From assembly GCF_020537505.1 (NCBI RefSeq), contig NZ_JAJBMO010000004.1, positions 1-64,000 of the forward strand: 64,000 nt of DNA, written 5' to 3'. The DNA comes from Blautia glucerasea (lineage in GTDB: Bacteria; Bacillota; Clostridia; Lachnospirales; Lachnospiraceae). Within the stretch, counting starts at the first letter, position 1, and the number at the start of each line of letters is the position of its first letter. Positions 43,082-51,598 of the stretch are shown here, piece by piece. The position numbers and the translations under genes were made by a program. The notes under the pieces were generated by a model. The model did not search any database, was not told the origin of the DNA, and saw nothing but the letters and a program-made list of their open reading frames with translations.

Positions 43082-43679
43082 GTTTCGTCAATTTCTTCCG
43101 CTCTCGTGCTGCCTGTTTTGCGTCATACTCGGCAATTCTATCTCTCAATCTGTCTATATGTATCTGATTTGAACACAGACTAACAATTTTTATCTCGTTT
43201 TTATGAGCATAGAACTCAATTGCCGCTGACTGCATAACCGGGTCTGCAATGCATCTGAAATTTGAATTCTTGCAAATGTGTCTGATGTACGTGTTAACCT
43301 CTACAGCTTTTCCCGGATTTGGTGCCGGTTCTGCGTTACTGCATCGGATAATCCAACATTTGAATTTCTTGTTGCGGTTGTAATATGCCTCATCTATGTC
43401 TACAACCTTGAACCGTTTTTTGCATTCATCAACAAAAATATCTCTGTTACTGGCTGTAACCTGCAGATACATATACTCCGGGGTTATCTCGTCTACGTAC
43501 TCAAAAAATCTCTTTACGTATACACCGTATGTATCAAACGCTGCTGGGACCGCCTGCCTGGACAGGATATTGTAACTACAGGGCGGCTTGCAGTATATGC
43601 AATCCGCCTGCTTCATTTCCTCCGGCATATCCTGTGAGATATCCTGTGTAAACATTGTTACGAATCCGTATTTAATCAT
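43062..43679 (-). CDS. Degenerate DNA methyltransferase-like protein of the IbrAB cassette
   Basis: 205 aa. It has the outline of a beta-class amino-methyltransferase with both signature motifs broken. QADCIYCKPPCSYNIL replaces the catalytic (D/N)PP(Y/F) motif, and CIADPVMQSAAIEFYAHKNEIKIVSLCSNQIHIDRLRDRI occupies the place of DPFxGxGTT...GIExxxxxxxxxxRI. The layout suggests a pseudo-methyltransferase that may still bind DNA or cofactor. Its ATG overlaps the ParB-like stop by four bases, so it is part of the same operon. Assignment is inference from pattern. Confidence 0.45.
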   Translation of the reverse strand: MIKYGFVTMFTQDISQDMPEEMKQADCIYCKPPCSYNILSRQAVPAAFDTYGVYVKRFFEYVDEITPEYMYLQVTASNRDIFVDECKKRFKVVDIDEAYYNRNKKFKCWIIRCSNAEPAPNPGKAVEVNTYIRHICKNSNFRCIADPVMQSAAIEFYAHKNEIKIVSLCSNQIHIDRLRDRIAEYDAKQAARERKKLTKQKNFQK

Positions 43680-44206
43680 GCCGCATCACCTCCTGTTGTC
43701 CATGCATGTGAAAAATCTTTGTCTTTAAATAACGCTGCTAGGCCTGAAATTTGTTTTAATCGCAATAATTCCTCAGCATCCATTCCAATATTTTTTATAA
43801 TCCACGCGTCAGACATTCCGCTTTCAACTAATTCAGCTACAATATTCGTCATCAGTTCAATACTGTGAGTTCCGCGGGCTCTGTTATGTCTAATTGTACT
43901 CGCCATACGGTCTGTAATCGGTTTATCTATGACGGAAACCGGCAGGCAGCCGCCCTCACGGTCATAAATATCCTTATGCTGTTTCATAGTGAGATATCGG
44001 TGGTATCCGTCAACAATTTCATATGTATCTGTCTCAGGTATGTGATAACATACAATCGGCATTGTATATCCATCCTCTAAAATTGATTTATATAACAATT
44101 TCATCTCTGGCGGCGCTACACTGTTCGGGTTGTATGCATTCGCCTGTATTTTTTCTATTGGTATCGGTCTGACATTGTAAACCGGTGATGTAAATTTTTC
44201 TTTCAT
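43676..44206 (-). CDS. ParB/IbrB-like nuclease-domain protein
   Basis: 176 aa. N-terminal ParB/Srx-type domain: VRPIPIEKIQANAYNPNSVAPPE, then VCYHIPETDTYEIVDGYHRYLT with the GYHR motif, followed by a helical partner-binding part (HSIELMTNIVAELVESG). This corresponds to IbrB-type proteins paired with IbrA. Start at ATG 44206, overlapping the GNAT stop by four bases. Confidence 0.8.
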   Translation of the reverse strand: MKEKFTSPVYNVRPIPIEKIQANAYNPNSVAPPEMKLLYKSILEDGYTMPIVCYHIPETDTYEIVDGYHRYLTMKQHKDIYDREGGCLPVSVIDKPITDRMASTIRHNRARGTHSIELMTNIVAELVESGMSDAWIIKNIGMDAEELLRLKQISGLAALFKDKDFSHAWTTGGDAA

Positions 44207-44583
44207 GATTCTCTCCTCCATTCTGTAAAGCTGATGCCGCATCTGTGCGGCTGTCTTGTAACCTTAAAGCCGTATCTTGTGAAAATTCCCTCCGACTTTC
44301 GGGTGCAGTATGCTGTAACCCGTCCGGCCTTGGTGCATTTCATTGCGTCCTGCAATAACGCTGTTCCAATTCCATTATTTCTCATTTCTTTTATAACGAA
44401 AAATCCTTTTATTCTGTCTGCATATTTTCCAATATTTACACCGGCAACTCCGACAACCTCGTTATCAACTACCGCTACACACCAGAAAGAAGATTCGCTC
44501 AAGTCTACCTGTTCTTCGCCCGCTCCGTTCTTATACATAAATTCAATCACTTTAGCATTGTCTTTTGTATGCATAATCTTCAT
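44203..44583 (-). CDS. GNAT-family N-acetyltransferase
   Basis: 126 aa. Typical GNAT fold: the acetyl-CoA loop R-N-N-G-I-G-T-A in KEMRNNGIGTALLQDAM, the preceding IKGFFVIKEMR strand and a late YGFKVTRQPHRCG strand. It lies between the IbrA-like and IbrB-like genes, with its start adjoining the IbrA stop (TAAATG). The substrate is unknown; a tRNA, nucleotide or protein side chain are all possible. Confidence 0.85.
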   Translation of the reverse strand: MKIMHTKDNAKVIEFMYKNGAGEEQVDLSESSFWCVAVVDNEVVGVAGVNIGKYADRIKGFFVIKEMRNNGIGTALLQDAMKCTKAGRVTAYCTRKSEGIFTRYGFKVTRQPHRCGISFTEWRRES

Positions 44584-45897
44584 TTATAACACCCCCTGGT
44601 ATTTTTCAATTGCCTTTCGTCTCTTTTCTGCGTCTTTTTTGCTCTTTGAGACTCCCATATATTGTAATGTAAAATCATTTTTCAGTATCGTAATGCAAAT
44701 CGCCTTCCAACTCGGGCAGTGTCTGAAATCACTGATTTCCGTATCGTCCGGAATACCGCTCTTGATTTTGACAATCTCATAAACTCCGGGCTTTGTACAT
44801 AATTTTGATGTTTTATGCGTGTTCTCTATTTCTATGCCCTCTGATTCCATCTGTCTGATAACATCGGGGTTTCTGCCGTATCCTTTTTCAGACCATGATT
44901 TTTCAAATCTTGCAATATTTTCCTCAAATCTCTTTCTGATGTCATCAGGCAGTGTTTTCAATAAGAATTCAGCGTATTCTTTCCAGGTGAACCAGTCTGG
45001 TTTCTTGATATTCTTATAGCCGGTTGCTGATGTTCCGCCATAAATCCCCATAAAATTGACTCCGTTCACTCTGCTAATCATTTTTCCCCAGATATTCGGA
45101 GATAATGCTCTATATAATTTCAGATTTGCTTGTCCACAGCTATGAAATGGAGACGCTATACGCATTTGTGCCAAACTTAGTCCACTCTGATACATCAAGT
45201 CATAAACTTTATTATAGTCGTAATCGAATTTTGCATTCGCTATCCATATATCCTCTGTTGTCCAGTCATAAATTGGATATGTGTTAAATGTGTTATCATT
45301 TATTCTCGTTGTATACCTCGTGTTTTTATACATATACGCTCTGTGTTGACTGGTAATAGTTGACAATCTGCTGAGGCTTTCATCGCATCTGATACCAATT
45401 AAAACAGCAGTTTTTCCGTATTTACTACTAAACCACGTAGTGAATTCTTTTTTTGCATCTCGCCCATATGTTCCCTTCTTGAATGCATACGGGCAATTTG
45501 ACTCATTGATTACATATTGGCTGTCAGGCATAGGCTTTACCCAAATGTTCTTTTTATCAGCATCCCATGGTATCCAATGAGTTTCAGTCATTGAACATGA
45601 ACATTGCGCTGAAATCGGTAGGCATAGCCAATATTTCTTAATGCCTGCAAAATTTTCATCAAAGCTTCTTTTTATGTATTCGTATGTTTCCTGATAATCG
45701 GCCTCGTAGTCCATGTAATACATTGCCAATTTATCTAATAAATTATTCTCTTTCGCGTAATCATAGCAGAGATTCAACATCACTCCGGAGTCTTTACCTC
45801 CGGAGAAACTGACCAGTACATTATCAAACTCATCAAAGATGAATTTTATTCGCTCCATTGTTGCGTCATATACATTTTTTTCTAAATATTTTTTCAT
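44584..45897 (-). CDS. IbrA-like PP-loop ATPase / PAPS reductase family protein (DUF3440)
   Basis: 437 aa. N-terminal PP-loop with SGGKDS at residues 32-37 (FSGGKDSGVML), then an adenylation-type alpha/beta domain and a DUF3440-type C-terminal half. Several Cys pairs (SCSM, HSCGQ, HCPSW) could coordinate metal. IbrA and IbrB were described as paired regulators on E. coli prophages. PP-loop proteins of this group (CysH, DndC) use adenylated sulfur or other nucleophiles, so nucleic-acid modification is a reasonable hypothesis. It heads the four-gene cassette; GAGGTAAG precedes its ATG. Confidence 0.85.
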   Translation of the reverse strand: MKKYLEKNVYDATMERIKFIFDEFDNVLVSFSGGKDSGVMLNLCYDYAKENNLLDKLAMYYMDYEADYQETYEYIKRSFDENFAGIKKYWLCLPISAQCSCSMTETHWIPWDADKKNIWVKPMPDSQYVINESNCPYAFKKGTYGRDAKKEFTTWFSSKYGKTAVLIGIRCDESLSRLSTITSQHRAYMYKNTRYTTRINDNTFNTYPIYDWTTEDIWIANAKFDYDYNKVYDLMYQSGLSLAQMRIASPFHSCGQANLKLYRALSPNIWGKMISRVNGVNFMGIYGGTSATGYKNIKKPDWFTWKEYAEFLLKTLPDDIRKRFEENIARFEKSWSEKGYGRNPDVIRQMESEGIEIENTHKTSKLCTKPGVYEIVKIKSGIPDDTEISDFRHCPSWKAICITILKNDFTLQYMGVSKSKKDAEKRRKAIEKYQGVL

Positions 45898-45920
45898 CTT
45901 CTTACCTCCTCAGAGCCGCC

Positions 45921-46949
45921 TTACGCGGCTCTATAATATGCTTTTTTCTTTCCAATTCCTTCATTGTATGCTCTACGTGAATAAAAATACTCATCGAGCT
46001 CATCATCATCCAACTCTCTCAGCTCGTCCCTGGTGCTTTCTTTCACCGGCTTCGGTTCTTCGTACTTAAACTTAATTATGAAATCAGAAATCGTATCAAA
46101 GTCAACTTTTTCCGGTTCAATCTTGTATAACCGGAAATCCCTTTCCTCGTCATATGCATGAACTTTTTCTTCTGCTCCTAGCCTGATATCCAGGGTGTCC
46201 ATATACCAATCTTCATAACCTTCATATGTAACTGTTTTATATTTTCCATTTGGTGCATATGTTCCGCATACAAGAGCAATTTTCACCATGTCATATAACC
46301 ATGCTGTCACATCTGATACATAATCAGCCCAACTGTACACATGTTGTTCTCCCTCTGTTCCATCTGCAAAAATTGGTTCACAATCTAACATCGGCTCGTA
46401 TACTCCGTCATGTCCATAAAATTTTCGCATCAACAGGTGCCATCCGTCAGTCTGAATCATCAGACTGTGCCATGTCATATATGATGTAAGGAAATTTGTG
46501 AGGTAATCTTCCATCACATCATCTCTTGTATCAAGTTTTCTATATGTGTGTAAAAATTCTGCTCTGTAAAGTTTGACGCCATACATATCCTGAATATTTA
46601 ATTTTCTTCTGTCGCTTTTATCAAATTCAGGTGCATTGGCTTTTGCACTCAGCAAATCTTTTGCCATACGCTCAACCAATCCCTCACCAGCAATATCGTC
46701 ATCCGTCCAGCTTTCAAAGAATTCTTCCGGCTGATTCTTATAGTAATCTACAAGCAATTTTTCATTTTCGCTTTCTTCTGCTTCGCTGTGGCCAAAAATA
46801 TATTCTGCTGCCATAACTGCCCTGTCCTCTCTGCCGAGAAACTCTTCTTCCTTTGATTCATCTATTCCTGTGCAGTTACTAATTGTTCTTGTCTTACCAA
46901 CGATTTCATATGTACTTTCTACCATGTCAATAATCATTTCTTTTTTCAT
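45921..46949 (-). CDS. Hypothetical acidic phage protein upstream of the IbrAB cassette
   Basis: 342 aa, soluble and acidic, with a run of acidic residues near the end (RDELRELDDDELDEYFYSRR). No catalytic motif recognised. Start at ATG 46949 with GGAGGAAAAAG upstream. Four dispersed elements lie in the gap before it, so it heads a strongly controlled transcript that probably includes the cassette. Confidence 0.55.
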   Translation of the reverse strand: MKKEMIIDMVESTYEIVGKTRTISNCTGIDESKEEEFLGREDRAVMAAEYIFGHSEAEESENEKLLVDYYKNQPEEFFESWTDDDIAGEGLVERMAKDLLSAKANAPEFDKSDRRKLNIQDMYGVKLYRAEFLHTYRKLDTRDDVMEDYLTNFLTSYMTWHSLMIQTDGWHLLMRKFYGHDGVYEPMLDCEPIFADGTEGEQHVYSWADYVSDVTAWLYDMVKIALVCGTYAPNGKYKTVTYEGYEDWYMDTLDIRLGAEEKVHAYDEERDFRLYKIEPEKVDFDTISDFIIKFKYEEPKPVKESTRDELRELDDDELDEYFYSRRAYNEGIGKKKAYYRAA

Positions 46950-47110
46950 AACTTTTTCCTCCTGAATTTTATTAATATTTTCTGTTGTGTTTTTGATATT
47001 TGTGTTTTTCATAGTTTTTTTCTCCTTTTTCTTTTTTTTGCATATATCATATATGCATTTTTTTTGATTAAAATTTAATGCCGTTCTTTCCGGCTCGTTT
47101 TTTCTTACAC

Positions 47111-47145
47111 TTATAATATGACAAATAATTTTATTTATAAAAAAC
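47111..47145 (-). promoter_or_regulatory. Phage dispersed element, copy 10
   Basis: Exact core TAATATG (47114-47120), then CAAATAATTTTATTTAT and AAAAAAC. First of four in the gap before the 342-aa gene. Confidence 0.6.
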
Positions 47146-47225
47146 AGCTCGCGGTTGGCATCCTCTATTCATCTTCATCACTATCATTGTCACCGGCCGA
47201 TTTTTATTTCCTTTTTTATTGTCAT

Positions 47226-47263
47226 ATATAATATGCTAAATAATTTTAAAAATGAAAATTTTT
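47226..47263 (-). promoter_or_regulatory. Phage dispersed element, copy 11
   Basis: Exact core TAATATG (47229-47235), then CTAAATAATTTT and AAAAATGAAAATT. Second of the four-copy cluster. Confidence 0.6.
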
Positions 47264-47339
47264 TCTACCTAAAAGTTTTTGTATTTTTTTGTATTGTTGT
47301 ATTGCCTTATTGATTCATTTCCATTTCTTTTCTTACATT

Positions 47340-47375
47340 TATAATATGCAAAATAATTTGAAAAATAAAAAATCG
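47340..47375 (-). promoter_or_regulatory. Phage dispersed element, copy 12
   Basis: Exact core TAATATG (47342-47348), then CAAAATAATTTG and AAAAATAAAAAATCG. Third of the cluster. Confidence 0.6.
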
Positions 47376-47426
47376 TACATCCGTTCGGATTTCTATTCTT
47401 TTTTATTCCCCTTTTTATCTTTCACG

Positions 47427-47463
47427 TATAATATGCCGAAAAAAAATAAAAATAAAAATTTTT
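47427..47463 (-). promoter_or_regulatory. Phage dispersed element, copy 13
   Basis: Exact core TAATATG (47429-47435), then CCGAAAAAAAATAAAAAT and an A/T-rich end. Fourth of the cluster, closest to the SNF2 gene stop. Confidence 0.6.
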
Positions 47464-47486
47464 TCTGCATAAAAAAAAGAGGCTTT

Positions 47487-48725
47487 TTAGACCTCTTTTT
47501 CAGCCGACTCCTCTATCAATTTTTTTATGATATCAAGCAGACGTTCCTTTTTGTCCAGATTCTTCAGCATCATACGGTTGATACCTGTATCCGCTAAAAT
47601 GTATCTGTATGAGATGTCTGATTCCTGCCCCATTCGTTTGATTCTATACTGTGATTGCTCCATCTTGGCATAGTCAAAATTAATGCTGCTGTACACAATC
47701 TCATTGCAGAACTGCAGATTCAGGCCAAATGAACCGCAACCTAACATGATTAACAGCGGCCTGTTCCCGTCCTCCTTGAATTTCTTGATTATCTCTTTTC
47801 GCTTTTTTAGTGTTGTTTCGCCGGTGATAACATAACACTCACACAATTCCTGTATCTGCTCTATTTCATCTCTGTAATTACAGAAACAGATACACTGCCG
47901 CTCACGAATATACTCGGCAACAGCCTCGTTTTTGGCCGGCATATTCGCGGCAATTCTCTGCAGCTCGGAGAACAGCGTCAGCAATGAATCAATGCTGTAA
48001 TCACCGTATGCCTCCAAAACCCTCTCTTTTGCCTCTTTATATGCAGTCTGTGAACATATAACCCATCGCATATAACTGTGTTCTTCATTTTCAAAATCCA
48101 AATCCGCCTCATATACATACGGGGCGCATAATTTCACCAGTGCCGGGCGGTTTGGCTCGTAAAATGTGTGATACCGCTGCCCATTATGTTCGTGTTCTAC
48201 AAAGAACATCTTGATAAATTCCCTGTAATTCATATTGAGGATTCTGTTTGATAGAAAATCCATCTGGTTAAATAAATCCCATTCGTTACGGGTCAGCGGT
48301 GTGCCGTTTAATATCAATGCATAGTCAAAGAATTTCCGTAGTTCTTTAGCCCGGAATGTTCTTTTGCTCTTACCGTTTTTGATAAATATGCTTTCATCTG
48401 CAATAATGAAGGTTCTTTTACCGTCTTCTTTCAGCCTTTCTACTTTATCGTGCATCTCAACGTATTGTTTATTACTTGAGGCTATTGTTTCATATCCAAT
48501 AATGTCATACGGGCAGCAGCAGCCCCATTTTTCTATCTCTGCGCGGGCGTTCTCAATAGTGCTGACCGGGGCAATATATAATAGATAATCCGGCTTGTTG
48601 TAGTTTACCAGTTCCAGCGCCACCCTAGTTTTGCCGGTGCCCTGCTTCATAAACAGGGCTCCGACTTTCAATTTTTTAAATCTTTCCAGGGCTGCTTTTT
48701 GTTTATCAGTCAATTCAGCAGGCAT
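47487..48725 (-). CDS. SNF2-family DNA helicase
   Basis: 412 aa. Motif I FMKQGTGKT at residues 25-33, motif II IIADESIF, motif III-like LILNGTPLTRNEWD, and C-terminal helicase motifs (LQFCNEIVYSSINFDYAKMEQSQYRIKRMGQ). Its start overlaps the upstream unknown gene by 16 bases, with GGAGGTG as ribosome site. A second SNF2 protein lies further upstream; such pairs occur in gut siphophages and may act in recombination-dependent replication. Confidence 0.92.
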   Translation of the reverse strand: MPAELTDKQKAALERFKKLKVGALFMKQGTGKTRVALELVNYNKPDYLLYIAPVSTIENARAEIEKWGCCCPYDIIGYETIASSNKQYVEMHDKVERLKEDGKRTFIIADESIFIKNGKSKRTFRAKELRKFFDYALILNGTPLTRNEWDLFNQMDFLSNRILNMNYREFIKMFFVEHEHNGQRYHTFYEPNRPALVKLCAPYVYEADLDFENEEHSYMRWVICSQTAYKEAKERVLEAYGDYSIDSLLTLFSELQRIAANMPAKNEAVAEYIRERQCICFCNYRDEIEQIQELCECYVITGETTLKKRKEIIKKFKEDGNRPLLIMLGCGSFGLNLQFCNEIVYSSINFDYAKMEQSQYRIKRMGQESDISYRYILADTGINRMMLKNLDKKERLLDIIKKLIEESAEKEV

Positions 48726-49648
48726 TCCGGCACCTCCACATTCAGGTCATCTACATTGATTACCGGCGGTGTTATATCATGGCTGCCTCGCTGTCTTTGC
48801 TTTCGCTTATATGAGTATGCGGCATTATATTTTTCATCTGTCTGAATCTTGCATTCTGCCGGTTTCTTTGCTCTACATAATCCGGTTTCGCTGTCATATG
48901 ACTCAAAAACAATCTGCAGCTCAGGCGGGTTTGAGTTGTTCCAGGCCTTGCAGTCTGCATACGGCGCTGTAATTTCTTCGTAATTGCCGGAAAACTCACT
49001 GCTTAAAAATCTTGTGTCTACTGCAATTTTTATCATGCCTTCGTTGACTTTTTCACCATCTATGTATTGCATGCCATTCACGCGCTCCAATGCTTGCGCC
49101 GCTGCATATGATACGGTGTGTTCTTCATACCCGGAAAACTCGCCCTCTGCCTGCAGTTCAGATTCAGGCAAAATTGCTTTTATCCCACATGCAATAATCC
49201 ATGTCCATCTGTCAATCACTGTTTTCTCGCTGTCCATCTCCCGCTGCTCGTCCAGGTTATAGATGTCATCTAAATCATTAATAAGAGCCTCAACATCAAT
49301 CATAATATTTTTCGGTTTATCTCTTAACAGTTTAATCACGGCATAATTGTCAATCTGATACACTTTCTTTGCATCCATCGCATCAATCGTTTTTCCGATT
49401 CTGAGCTGTATTCCCTGGCCTGCGTTATTATAGAGGCCATGCAGCCATAACGGAAACGGCTTGTAACCATTCTTGCACTGCTGCTCTATGTACATTCTGA
49501 GGCATGTAAACATCACCTCACGCGGGATATGCCCGAAATCATCAACTGCGACGTCTAACAACCACGGCTTTCTGCCGCTATGCAGCCCGATTCTCTCCTG
49601 CTGTGTCATTGTTCTCACGTTTCGTAAAATTTTTCTTGCATTTAACAT
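48710..49648 (-). CDS. Hypothetical early phage protein
   Basis: 312 aa, acidic, mostly helical (LNARKILRNVRTMTQQERIG start). No recognised domain. Start at ATG 49648 with AGGAGGAC upstream; a dispersed element is 40 bases before that. It overlaps the SNF2 start, so the two are co-expressed. Confidence 0.55.
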   Translation of the reverse strand: MLNARKILRNVRTMTQQERIGLHSGRKPWLLDVAVDDFGHIPREVMFTCLRMYIEQQCKNGYKPFPLWLHGLYNNAGQGIQLRIGKTIDAMDAKKVYQIDNYAVIKLLRDKPKNIMIDVEALINDLDDIYNLDEQREMDSEKTVIDRWTWIIACGIKAILPESELQAEGEFSGYEEHTVSYAAAQALERVNGMQYIDGEKVNEGMIKIAVDTRFLSSEFSGNYEEITAPYADCKAWNNSNPPELQIVFESYDSETGLCRAKKPAECKIQTDEKYNAAYSYKRKQRQRGSHDITPPVINVDDLNVEVPECLLN

Positions 49649-49683
49649 TGTTTGTCCTCCTAATTGTTTTATTTTTTTTACAC

Positions 49684-49714
49684 ATATAATATGCTGAAAA
49701 AAAATAAAAAAAAG
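49684..49714 (-). promoter_or_regulatory. Phage dispersed element, copy 14
   Basis: Exact core TAATATG (49687-49693), then CTGAAAAAAAATAAAAAAAAG. 40 bases before the 312-aa gene; a GCCGG-type hairpin (CCGGCAGATTTTTTTGCCGG) follows it on the plus strand. Confidence 0.6.
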
Positions 49715-49718
49715 AAAA

Positions 49719-49742
49719 AACCGGCAGATTTTTTTGCCGGTT
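49719..49742 (-). terminator. Terminator of the 94-aa gene
   Basis: CCGGCA-GATTTTTT-TGCCGG forms a short stem (minus strand CCGGCAAAAAAATCTGCCGG) followed by TTTTTTCTTTTTTTT. It lies just past the 94-aa stop. Confidence 0.6.
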
Positions 49743-49748
49743 TGTAAA

Positions 49749-50033
49749 TTACTCATTTTTCCATATTCCCATATTTTTCACTGCTTTTTTAAATTCTTTT
49801 TCGCTTTTCGCCATCTTCACACCAGGCTCTGGCGCTACTGTTACTGCAATCTCTATATGCTGCACAGATAAAAGGCTCTCAACCAGACGCTCCGCATCAG
49901 GTCCTCCGATTGTCTGCCAGGCAATCTGCTTTTTTATGTTTCCGTTTTTCCCAATCTTTTTTGCCGTTATGCATACAGACAGCCCGGGTGTTCCGGGGTT
50001 TATATACAGTCTGTCATCTATAATGCAACTCAC
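49749..50033 (-). CDS. Hypothetical early phage protein with structured leader
   Basis: 94 aa (start SCIIDDRLYINPGTPGLSVC), predicted mixed fold, no family. It starts with GTG (50033) preceded by GAGGTGATTTA. The ribosome site is inside a hairpin (CCTCAT/ATGAGG), and the leader can form a second, longer one. Confidence 0.55.
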   Translation of the reverse strand: MSCIIDDRLYINPGTPGLSVCITAKKIGKNGNIKKQIAWQTIGGPDAERLVESLLSVQHIEIAVTVAPEPGVKMAKSEKEFKKAVKNMGIWKNE

Positions 50034-50039
50034 TAAATC

Positions 50040-50151
50040 ACCTCATAAAAAAATGAGGCCAGAGAGTGTAAAAACTAAACAAAGAAAGGTGACTCTGTAA
50101 TATGAGCAATACAGAATCAAATTTAAACTCTGACCTCATCTATATAATATC
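50040..50151 (-). promoter_or_regulatory. Leader with alternative hairpins upstream of the 94-aa gene
   Basis: On the minus strand, GATGAGGTCAGAG can pair with CTCTGGCCTCAT, which is followed by seven U: a terminator-like stem with a 60-base loop. Alternatively CCTCAT pairs with ATGAGG, which belongs to the ribosome site. A TAATATC core (50145-50151) precedes it and a TAATATG (50098-50104) lies in the loop. A 51-codon frame at 50102-50257 on the plus strand is probably chance. Confidence 0.4.
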
Positions 50152-50212
50152 AGATTTTTTACAAAATGCAAATATTTTTTCAGATTTTTTCAGATTTTTT
50201 TATATTTTTTCT

Positions 50213-51568
50213 TTATGCTGCCACCTCTGCCTTCGGCCCATACTGCTCCGTGAATAATTGCTCGGTGTAGTCTCGCCGCTCGGCCAGTGTCTGCATGATA
50301 TGCTCTTCTATAGAGTCCTCACAGATTAGATTGTAAAAGATACAATTTCTTTTCTGTCCAATTCTATGTATGCGGGCTTTTGCCTGCTCGTAATCACTAT
50401 ATGAACAAACCGGGCTGAAAAATATGCAGATGCGGCTTTTTTGCAGATTCAGTCCCATACTGGCCGCCTGGTATTGCGCCAGGATGACCGTTCCGGGCTT
50501 GTCCTGCTCGTATGCCTGCAGGTCTTTACGTTGTCCGTTTACAACCGATACAGGGCGTTTCAGACGCTCACAGATACTCTGCAGGATTTTCAGTTCAGAT
50601 GTCCAATTATAGAATACGATAACCGGCTCGTCTCCAGCCTGCTCTAGTAACTCCTCCAGGGCTGCGGCTTTTGCCTGGTTGTATACGCTGCAAATCTGCC
50701 TTGCATATAGCATTTTCGTCAGGTTGTTTTCACCTATAATCTCCTGCCCGTCTATCTCAACAATACCAGTTCGCATAAATTTCTTATACTCGGGCGGGGT
50801 TGTGATTGTGACTCGCTGCTCGGTGGTCTCTGGTAATTGAACGCCGGCTTCCTCCATAGTAATAAAGCTGCCGCCGTGCTCTTTCAGTCCGGCTCTCAGT
50901 TCATCTATATTTTTATATCCCTGTATGATTGGTATAGTCATCCAGGGGCGGGTTGGGTCTCTCCATTCGTAGACATAACAGAACTGGTCTAAGAAGTCTC
51001 TTTTTGTAGTTTCCCATCCCAGCATATTCATTGTCGGAATCATGGCCTCGAGTCTACCCCCGGTTGCCGGGGTTCCGGATAATAATAATTTATGTTTCGC
51101 CTTCGTCTTCATGACTGCTTTGGTTCTTTCGCTCTCCATATGTCCAATCAAGCTTGACTCATCGCAGATGATTGTCACGTCTTCGGCGTGCTGATTTATG
51201 TATGTCCTTAATCTTGTCCCGCATTTAGCCTTATACGCGTCATAACCGATGACGATGCATTTTCTATCACTGCATGCAATAAACGACTCTATACCGTCCG
51301 ATTTCGTCTTTTTATAACCATTGAACACTGTTCTTTCTGTCTGGTTATACAACTCCTCTAACCACTGATTCACGGTTGATTTGAGTACCAGGCATACCAA
51401 TATCGGGGTGTTCCATTCCTCACACTCGGTTAACTCTATAGATGAGACCGTTTTTCCAGCGCCCATCTGCCAAAATAACGCCGCATTGTCAAAATTTTTT
51501 ATTTTTTCCAGCGCCTCTCGCTGGAATTGATAGAGGCTCTTTTTTTGCCTCTGCTTTTGTTTTTTCAT
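50213..51568 (-). CDS. SNF2-family DNA helicase, second copy
   Basis: 451 aa. Motif I QMGAGKT (residues 34-40), motif II IICDESS, motif III KHKLLLSGTPATGG, and C-terminal motifs with SYSDYEQAKARIHRIGQK. The full helicase core fits a single-domain phage SNF2 protein. It is the first gene of the early transcript at the right end of the prophage, with a dispersed element 33 bases upstream. Confidence 0.92.
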   Translation of the reverse strand: MKKQKQRQKKSLYQFQREALEKIKNFDNAALFWQMGAGKTVSSIELTECEEWNTPILVCLVLKSTVNQWLEELYNQTERTVFNGYKKTKSDGIESFIACSDRKCIVIGYDAYKAKCGTRLRTYINQHAEDVTIICDESSLIGHMESERTKAVMKTKAKHKLLLSGTPATGGRLEAMIPTMNMLGWETTKRDFLDQFCYVYEWRDPTRPWMTIPIIQGYKNIDELRAGLKEHGGSFITMEEAGVQLPETTEQRVTITTPPEYKKFMRTGIVEIDGQEIIGENNLTKMLYARQICSVYNQAKAAALEELLEQAGDEPVIVFYNWTSELKILQSICERLKRPVSVVNGQRKDLQAYEQDKPGTVILAQYQAASMGLNLQKSRICIFFSPVCSYSDYEQAKARIHRIGQKRNCIFYNLICEDSIEEHIMQTLAERRDYTEQLFTEQYGPKAEVAA

Positions 51569-51598
51569 TTTCTCATTCCTCCTATAGATTGCTCTACA

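Noticed and set aside
50102..50257. A 51-codon plus-strand frame with a fair ribosome site.
   Set aside because: It overlaps the end of the SNF2 gene in antisense, has a Phe/Ile-rich low-complexity product and coincides with a leader structure.
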